From DALYJJ01 sp031969915 (GTDB taxonomy: Bacteria; Acidobacteriota; Terriglobia; Bryobacterales; Bryobacteraceae): 64,000 nucleotides of DNA. The translations under genes were made by a program, and so were the position numbers. Position 1 is the first letter of the stretch; each line of letters starts with the position of its first letter. The DNA lies in assembly GCA_031969915.1 (NCBI GenBank), contig DALYJJ010000012.1:4103-68102 (forward strand), in the 5' to 3' direction. A model generated the notes under the pieces. It worked only from the letters and a program-made list of their open reading frames with translations, did not search any database and had not been told where the DNA came from. Shown one piece after another: positions 59,404 through 64,000 of this stretch.

Positions 59404-60390
59404 ATGAAATACCGCTCCCTCGGCCGCACCGGCTGGCAGATCTCGACGATTGGACTTGGCGCGTGGGCCATTGGCGGCTCCTGGGGAGCGGTGAACGACG
59501 ACGAGTCGCTGGCTACGATTCACAAGGCCATCGACCTGGGCGTGAATTTCATCGACACCGCCGACGTCTACGGAATGGGCCGCAGCGAGCGGCTGGTGGG
59601 GCAAGTGCTCCGCGAGCGGCGCGGTGAGCGGATCTATGTGGCGACCAAGGCGGGGCGGCGCCTGACGCCGCACACGGCGGAGGGCTACAACGCCCGTAAC
59701 CTGACTTCGTTTGTCGAGGACAGCCTGCGCCACCTCGGCACGGAGACCATCGACCTATTGCAGCTTCACTGCCCGCCCACGGCGGTATACCGTACGCCGG
59801 CCGTCTTCGACAGCCTGGACGCGCTGGTCGCGGCGGGCAAGCTGAGGCACTACGGCGTGAGCGTCGAGACCGTCGAAGAAGCGCTCCTCGCCATGGACCA
59901 TCCCGGCGTGCAGTCCATCCAGATCATCTACAACGCGTTCCGTCTGAAGCCCGCCGAGGCCGTCTTTCCCATGGCGAAGGCGAAAGGGGTGGGCATCCTG
60001 GCGCGTGTGCCGCTCGCCAGCGGCCTGCTCACCGGGCGCATCGGCCCGGGGACGCAATTCGCCTCAGACGACCATCGCAACTTCAATCGCCACGGCGAGG
60101 CCTTCGACGTGGGCGAGACGTTCTCCGGCGTGGAACTCGGCGCTGCTCTCCAGGCGGTTGAGGAGATCCGCCGCCTCGCGCCGGCCGGCGTCGCGCTGGG
60201 CGTCTTCGCGCTCCGGTGGATTCTCATGGAGGAGGCGGTGACAACCGCGATCCCCGGTGCGCGCCGGCCGGACCAGATGGCCCAAAACGCCTCCGCCGCT
60301 TCCTTACCCCCGCTGAACGAAGAGCAGATGGCCGGAGTCCGCGAGATCTACGACCGCCTGATTCGCCCCCTAGTCCATCACCGGTGGTGA
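59404..60390 (+). CDS. Aldo/keto reductase
   Basis: 328 residues. TIM-barrel AKR motifs: YRSLGRTGWQISTIGLGAWA, GVNFIDTADVYGMGRSERLV (catalytic Asp/Tyr), IYVATKAGRRL (Lys), IDLLQLHCP (His), and the NADPH-binding part LREYG-like IPGARRPDQMAQNASAAS near the end. Cytosolic NAD(P)H-dependent oxidoreductase, AKR11/12-like; the substrate cannot be inferred. Next gene begins 36 nt downstream on the same strand. Confidence 0.92.
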   Translation: MKYRSLGRTGWQISTIGLGAWAIGGSWGAVNDDESLATIHKAIDLGVNFIDTADVYGMGRSERLVGQVLRERRGERIYVATKAGRRLTPHTAEGYNARNLTSFVEDSLRHLGTETIDLLQLHCPPTAVYRTPAVFDSLDALVAAGKLRHYGVSVETVEEALLAMDHPGVQSIQIIYNAFRLKPAEAVFPMAKAKGVGILARVPLASGLLTGRIGPGTQFASDDHRNFNRHGEAFDVGETFSGVELGAALQAVEEIRRLAPAGVALGVFALRWILMEEAVTTAIPGARRPDQMAQNASAASLPPLNEEQMAGVREIYDRLIRPLVHHRW

Positions 60391-60425
60391 GAACCGCGCC
60401 GTGTGGCGCGCACTCCCCTCCTGGC

Positions 60426-61199
60426 ATGTCAGGACTCATTCTGCTCCTCTCCGCGGTTTCGTTTGCGGCGAGCACGGGGCCGACCTACACCGCCGCCGGT
60501 CTGGTCAACGCCGCGACCAACCTGCCCGGACCCCTCGCCCCCAACACGATTGCCTCGCTCTACGGATCCGGCCTCGCGTGGGGCACCCGCGCCATCACGG
60601 CGGAGGACATCCGGGCCGGCTACCTGCCGACCCGTCTGATTGGCAGCGGCGCGACCGTGCAGGTGGCCCGCATCGCCGCTCCGCTCTACTACGTGTCGCC
60701 GACCCAGATCAACCTGCTGGTGCCGTCCAGCCTCGAGCCTGGCGACTACGTGCTCCAGACCACGCTCGACGGCCGAGCCGGGCCCGAGGTCAAAGTTACA
60801 CTCCAACCGGCGGCGCCCGGCCTCTTTCTCTCGAACGGGGAGTGGGCCGTGGCGACGCGCCCCGACGGAACGGTGGCCGGCCCGGAAGCACCCGCTCGGC
60901 CCGGTGAAGTGATCGTCCTCTACGCAACCGGCCTAGGGCCCGTGACTCCCCGCGTACGCGACGGCGAGCTGCCCGAACGGGCAGCCGTGATTACCGGGCG
61001 GCGGTCCTTCACGCTCCGCCTGAACGGCGCCGCGGTGGAGGATTCCCGGATCCTCTATGTGGGCATCACGCCTGGCTTCGCCGGCCTCTACCAGATCAAC
61101 CTTTCGCTGCCGCCGGACGCGCCGGACGACCCGGAAATCGAGATCCAGGCCGGAGAGTTCGCCAGTCCGCGAGGCCCCAAGTTGGCGCTTCGCCGCTAA
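60426..61199 (+). CDS. TIGR03437 (Solibacter-type) domain exported protein
   Basis: 257 residues from ATG 60426 with a signal peptide (MSGLILLLSAVSFAASTGPT). The domain is complete: AAGLVNAATNLPGPLAPNTI, ASLYGSGLAWGTRAITAEDI, RIAAPLYYVSPTQINLLVPS, GEVIVLYATGLGPVTPRVRD, ILYVGITPGFAGLYQINLSL. Usually this domain is the C-terminal end of larger surface proteins; here it is nearly free-standing. Strong lineage marker for the Solibacter group. Confidence 0.92.
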   Translation: MSGLILLLSAVSFAASTGPTYTAAGLVNAATNLPGPLAPNTIASLYGSGLAWGTRAITAEDIRAGYLPTRLIGSGATVQVARIAAPLYYVSPTQINLLVPSSLEPGDYVLQTTLDGRAGPEVKVTLQPAAPGLFLSNGEWAVATRPDGTVAGPEAPARPGEVIVLYATGLGPVTPRVRDGELPERAAVITGRRSFTLRLNGAAVEDSRILYVGITPGFAGLYQINLSLPPDAPDDPEIEIQAGEFASPRGPKLALRR

Positions 61200-61268
61200 G
61201 CGCCGCAACGAAAGCGCTGCGGGCCGCGTTTATTGGGTGTGGGCTACAATGACCTCAGGAGTCGCAAC

Positions 61269-62081
61269 ATGTTCCTTCGCTCCGGCCTGATTCTGTCCGC
61301 GCTGGCATGCGCCGGTCTGGCACAAGAGCCGGCCGCGCCCGCAAGCGAACCCAAGGGCTGGCAGAAAGCGCAGCCGGAGACCTCGGGAGCCTACACGATC
61401 GTGGCCGGCACTCGCGTTCCGCTGGGCTTGATCAACAGCGTCAGCACCCGCACGGCGGCCGAAGGCGACCGGGTCTATCTGGAGACGGTGTTCCCGATCA
61501 TGAGCGGCGGCCGGATTGTGATTCCGCCCGGCAGTTGGGTGACGGGCACGGTGACCTCCGCCAAGCGCGCGGGCCGGATCAAGGGCCGCGCGGAGTTGTA
61601 TGTGCGCTTCGACTCGCTGATTCTCCCCAACGGCGTCACTCGCGATTTCCGTGCCCGCGTCGGGTCTGTGGACGATCGCGGAACCGAGGAGTTGGACAAG
61701 GAAGAGGGCAAGATCCGCGGCGAAGGCACCAAGGGGCAGGATGCGATGGTGGTGGCGACGACCACGGCCACCGGGGCCTCGATCGGTGGAATCGCGGGCG
61801 CGGTAGGCGGCAGGCCGGGCTTGGGGGTCGGCGCGGGAGCGCTCGGCGGCGCGGCGGCAGGCCTGGTGGGCGTGCTGGTCAGCCGCGGGTCAGATGCCGC
61901 CCTTCCCAAGGGCAGCACGGTCGAAATGGTGTTGGATCGGAACCTCGACTTCACGGCCGAAGATCTCGATTTCTCTCAGGCGCCGGCCAGCCGCGGAGGC
62001 CTCTCGAACGGCCCCGGACCCACGCCCCGGCAGCCCCGCACGGGCATGGGTCTTCCCGGCCGGCGCTTTCCGTTGCTGTAG
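61269..62081 (+). CDS. Exported TrbI/VirB10-like protein
   Basis: 270 residues from ATG 61269 after CAGGAGTCGCAAC; TACAAT at 61245-61250. Signal peptide MFLRSGLILSALACAGLAQ. Core: YTIVAGTRVPLGLINSVSTR, TAAEGDRVYLETVFPIMSGG, RIVIPPGSWVTGTVTSAKRA. These are the beta-barrel strands of the VirB10 C-terminus. A Gly/Ala-rich membrane-like segment (IGGIAGAVGGRPGLGVGAGA) and a Pro-rich tail follow. Common in acidobacteria as a single gene without a secretion system; none is seen here. Confidence 0.72.
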   Translation: MFLRSGLILSALACAGLAQEPAAPASEPKGWQKAQPETSGAYTIVAGTRVPLGLINSVSTRTAAEGDRVYLETVFPIMSGGRIVIPPGSWVTGTVTSAKRAGRIKGRAELYVRFDSLILPNGVTRDFRARVGSVDDRGTEELDKEEGKIRGEGTKGQDAMVVATTTATGASIGGIAGAVGGRPGLGVGAGALGGAAAGLVGVLVSRGSDAALPKGSTVEMVLDRNLDFTAEDLDFSQAPASRGGLSNGPGPTPRQPRTGMGLPGRRFPLL

Positions 62082-62124
62082 CGATTACGTTGTGCGACTG
62101 CAGGGCGAATCGGGACCGCGAGTG

Positions 62125-64000
62125 TCACGGCACGGCGACGGTCCATAAGCCCGCCTGCATCCAGTCCGAGTTCGCTCCGTTTGTGTCTTGGACGAACGCG
62201 AAGGACTTGCGCATACCAAAAAACGTGTCCTTGAACGTGATCGAGACGTACAGGTAGCCCGTGCTGGCTGACGTAAGCCAGCCTCCATAGGTGACCCTGC
62301 ACTGGCTGTTCTCCATGCCCGCCGCGCTGAGCGGTTGTATCCAGTCGGTTCCGGCATCGTTGAGCAGCCGTACGGAAGAGTCCGCCGGACGAAACGCCAG
62401 AAAGCAACTGTTCTGGCCGACGATCCCCGAGTGAACCATGAAGTAAACCAGAGCGATATCGCCGGCGCCATTGGGATCGGCCACGCTGAGGATGAAATTC
62501 GCCGATTTCCCGGAACCGCCGCTGGGGCTGACGGACACGACGGAAGGCGAGTTGTTCGAGCCGACCACCCAGCGCCCGAAGATCGTGTAATTTCCTGTGT
62601 TCGACACCCCGTACTTGTCGTACACGGTCGCGTAAATCGGTCTAAATCCGGCGTACTCCTGCTTGAAGGCGATATCCAAGCGGACGGTTGCCCGGTTCTG
62701 AGCCAGGATCAACTGCGACGTGGGCATCTCGATCCGGCAGGCCGAGTTCTCGAGAAAGCCCGGCCCGCCCAAGGCGAGGCCGCTGGAGAAAACCCCGTTG
62801 GACTGCACCAGGCTCAGCCGTTGAGTAGTGAAATCGAACTGAAAGGCGCAGTCGGTGGCACCATAGCCGCCGACCGCCCCTTGCAGAAGACTCAGGTCCT
62901 GGGCTCCATTGCCGTCGAATGCAGTGAAGTCGAAGACCTGACGCAGCCCCGCGCCAACCGACGGAGTGACGGATTCCACAATTGGGGCCGTGTTAACGAA
63001 CGCTTCCCAGGATCCGACGGCGCTCCATCCGGCGCTTTGGCCGGCTGAGTCCTGGGCGTATGCGTACGTGGTCAGCGGTCCGGCGTGCGGCCCCTTGAAC
63101 CGCACGAAGAAGAAGTAGTAGAGGACGTTCTCTTCCGATCCCTTGCTCGAGAAGTCCATCAAAATGCATTGCGAGTTTTCAAGCGGCGCTGACAGATTGA
63201 AAGCAACTGCTGGCGGCCAGGTTCCGTCATCGCGCGCCAGACGAACAGTCCTCGCCTGGGGAAACACTTCGATCATGCAGGACTGGATGTCGGTAATCGC
63301 GCGGACCGGACCGATCTTGAGGTAACTGATGTCACCGGCTCCGTTGGCGTCGGTCACTGATACTGAGAAGCTGGCGAACTCCCCGCGGCCGCTGGCCGGC
63401 GACAGGGTGGTTACGGGCAAGGCGTTCACGACTTGGAACGGTTGCAGTTGCTGCCACCCTCCGGAGGCGCCGCGGGCATCCTGCCCAACGCCGTAGATGA
63501 GTTTGGGGCCTGCAAAGGGGGACGAGAAGGCGATCGACAGGTTCACCCGATTTGTCGACCAGCTCCATGAGTACTGCGAGAAGGAGCGGACGCGGCACTG
63601 GCTGTTCTGCTGGTGCGGGCCCGCCGAGGAGACCGGCGGCGACCACGCCCAGCCGCCGTCGTTCGCAAGCCGGTACGTACCGCCGGCCGGGTTCAGTTCC
63701 AACACACAGCCGCCGGCGTAGGCCAGGGCGCTGTTAATGACGATCCGGGCGAGTTGCACATCGGAGCGGCCGTTCGCATCTTCGATGTCGATTTGAAGAA
63801 ACAACGTTGAATCCGAAGCCGGCTGCAGCGGCCCGATCCTGATGGCCGGCGCTGCGTTCAGGGCGGAAAACGGCCCGAGCGTCTGCCAACCGCTGTGCAC
63901 CCCCACAGCGTCCTGCGCGTGAACGTACACGTTCTTTGGTCCAGCGAACAAAGAAGTCAGGTGTACCGTTCCGTTCAGGTAGCGCCCGTAGGGCGAAACG
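62125..64000 (-). CDS. Repeat-rich exported surface protein, C-terminal part (runs off right edge)
   Basis: Open from the window edge to the stop at 62125 (625 codons); the start lies outside. Four complete and one partial repeat of about 145-150 residues. Each has D-NG-gDI near its start, a Cys in the first half (SCFLAFRP, CMIEVFPQ), a second Cys in NSQC/NSAC, and ends FAGPKLIYGVGQDARGASGG-like (aromatic, Q/YD, G, GW). Two Cys per repeat suggest a disulfide. Probably an adhesin-like or cell-surface protein; I know the pattern only as an unnamed acidobacterial repeat. Confidence 0.7.
   Translation of the reverse strand, partial: VSPYGRYLNGTVHLTSLFAGPKNVYVHAQDAVGVHSGWQTLGPFSALNAAPAIRIGPLQPASDSTLFLQIDIEDANGRSDVQLARIVINSALAYAGGCVLELNPAGGTYRLANDGGWAWSPPVSSAGPHQQNSQCRVRSFSQYSWSWSTNRVNLSIAFSSPFAGPKLIYGVGQDARGASGGWQQLQPFQVVNALPVTTLSPASGRGEFASFSVSVTDANGAGDISYLKIGPVRAITDIQSCMIEVFPQARTVRLARDDGTWPPAVAFNLSAPLENSQCILMDFSSKGSEENVLYYFFFVRFKGPHAGPLTTYAYAQDSAGQSAGWSAVGSWEAFVNTAPIVESVTPSVGAGLRQVFDFTAFDGNGAQDLSLLQGAVGGYGATDCAFQFDFTTQRLSLVQSNGVFSSGLALGGPGFLENSACRIEMPTSQLILAQNRATVRLDIAFKQEYAGFRPIYATVYDKYGVSNTGNYTIFGRWVVGSNNSPSVVSVSPSGGSGKSANFILSVADPNGAGDIALVYFMVHSGIVGQNSCFLAFRPADSSVRLLNDAGTDWIQPLSAAGMENSQCRVTYGGWLTSASTGYLYVSITFKDTFFGMRKSFAFVQDTNGANSDWMQAGLWTVAVP

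Noticed and set aside
61269..62081. Type IV secretion system because of a VirB10/TrbI-like protein
   Set aside because: No other VirB/Tra/Trb gene is near, and acidobacteria often carry such single exported proteins.

Overview
The window is a GC-rich chromosomal scaffold segment with two 10-N gaps. It most likely comes from an Acidobacteriota bacterium of the Bryobacterales/Solibacter type. The reasons are an ADOP-type orphan permease at the left edge, a TIGR03437 Solibacter-type domain protein, a GWxTD protein next to a carboxypeptidase-regulatory-like beta-barrel protein, a DUF2934 protein, and a KGD-type 2-oxoglutarate decarboxylase with a fused E2 domain. This placement is inference from family content, not from a marker gene.

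Layout. 1-9.1 kb is an accessory patch packed with toxin-antitoxin (TA) genes and their wreckage: intact or near-intact PIN/RHH, HicBA, YefM/YoeB-like, a MazEF pair with a replaced toxin tail, a normal MazEF pair, and decayed HicA, PemK/MazF and VapC. It also carries a 138-bp module in two full copies and one partial copy, and a 218-bp identical duplication of a helix-turn-helix domain. 9-17 kb is housekeeping: HTH/substrate-binding regulator, queD, Mn-type SOD, a dciA-like/gatC/gatA operon, an M20 peptidase, a nucleotidyltransferase and a two-component system. 17-33 kb holds lipid genes (desaturase, acyl-CoA dehydrogenase), exported proteins, lexA with an operator-like palindrome, the GWxTD/beta-barrel pair (cut by gap 1), an ABC ATPase, an enolase-superfamily dehydratase, an MFS transporter, a metalloprotease-like gene broken by a 71-bp insertion, and two tandem thioredoxin-like genes.

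A tRNA-Arg(CCG) at 33.03 kb opens a second small TA graveyard (33.2-34.95 kb) with a zeta-toxin pseudogene and MazF stubs. Then come lutABC (lactate oxidation), an HDOD gene (cut by gap 2), a PQQ-repeat protein, a large AddAB-like helicase/nuclease pair, an ECF sigma/anti-sigma/CpxP-like stress unit, an ErpA-type Fe-S carrier, a tandem DUF4304-like protein in atypical DNA, a TonB-domain protein, a JAB-like membrane protein, the KGD gene, a DUF4126 protein, flgE alone, an aldo/keto reductase, TIGR03437 and VirB10-like exported proteins, and the C-terminal part of a repeat-rich surface protein running off the right edge.

Points of most interest: the two TA graveyards and the repeats that shuffle them; six genes whose start codon sits exactly 6 nt after a -10-like hexamer, which suggests leaderless transcription; the LexA-type palindrome; and two scaffold joins that can be shown to be artefacts because the 10 bases before the break are repeated exactly after the Ns, so both genes can be rebuilt in frame. 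I saw no CRISPR array, no transposase, no rRNA and no convincing novel multi-gene defence locus.
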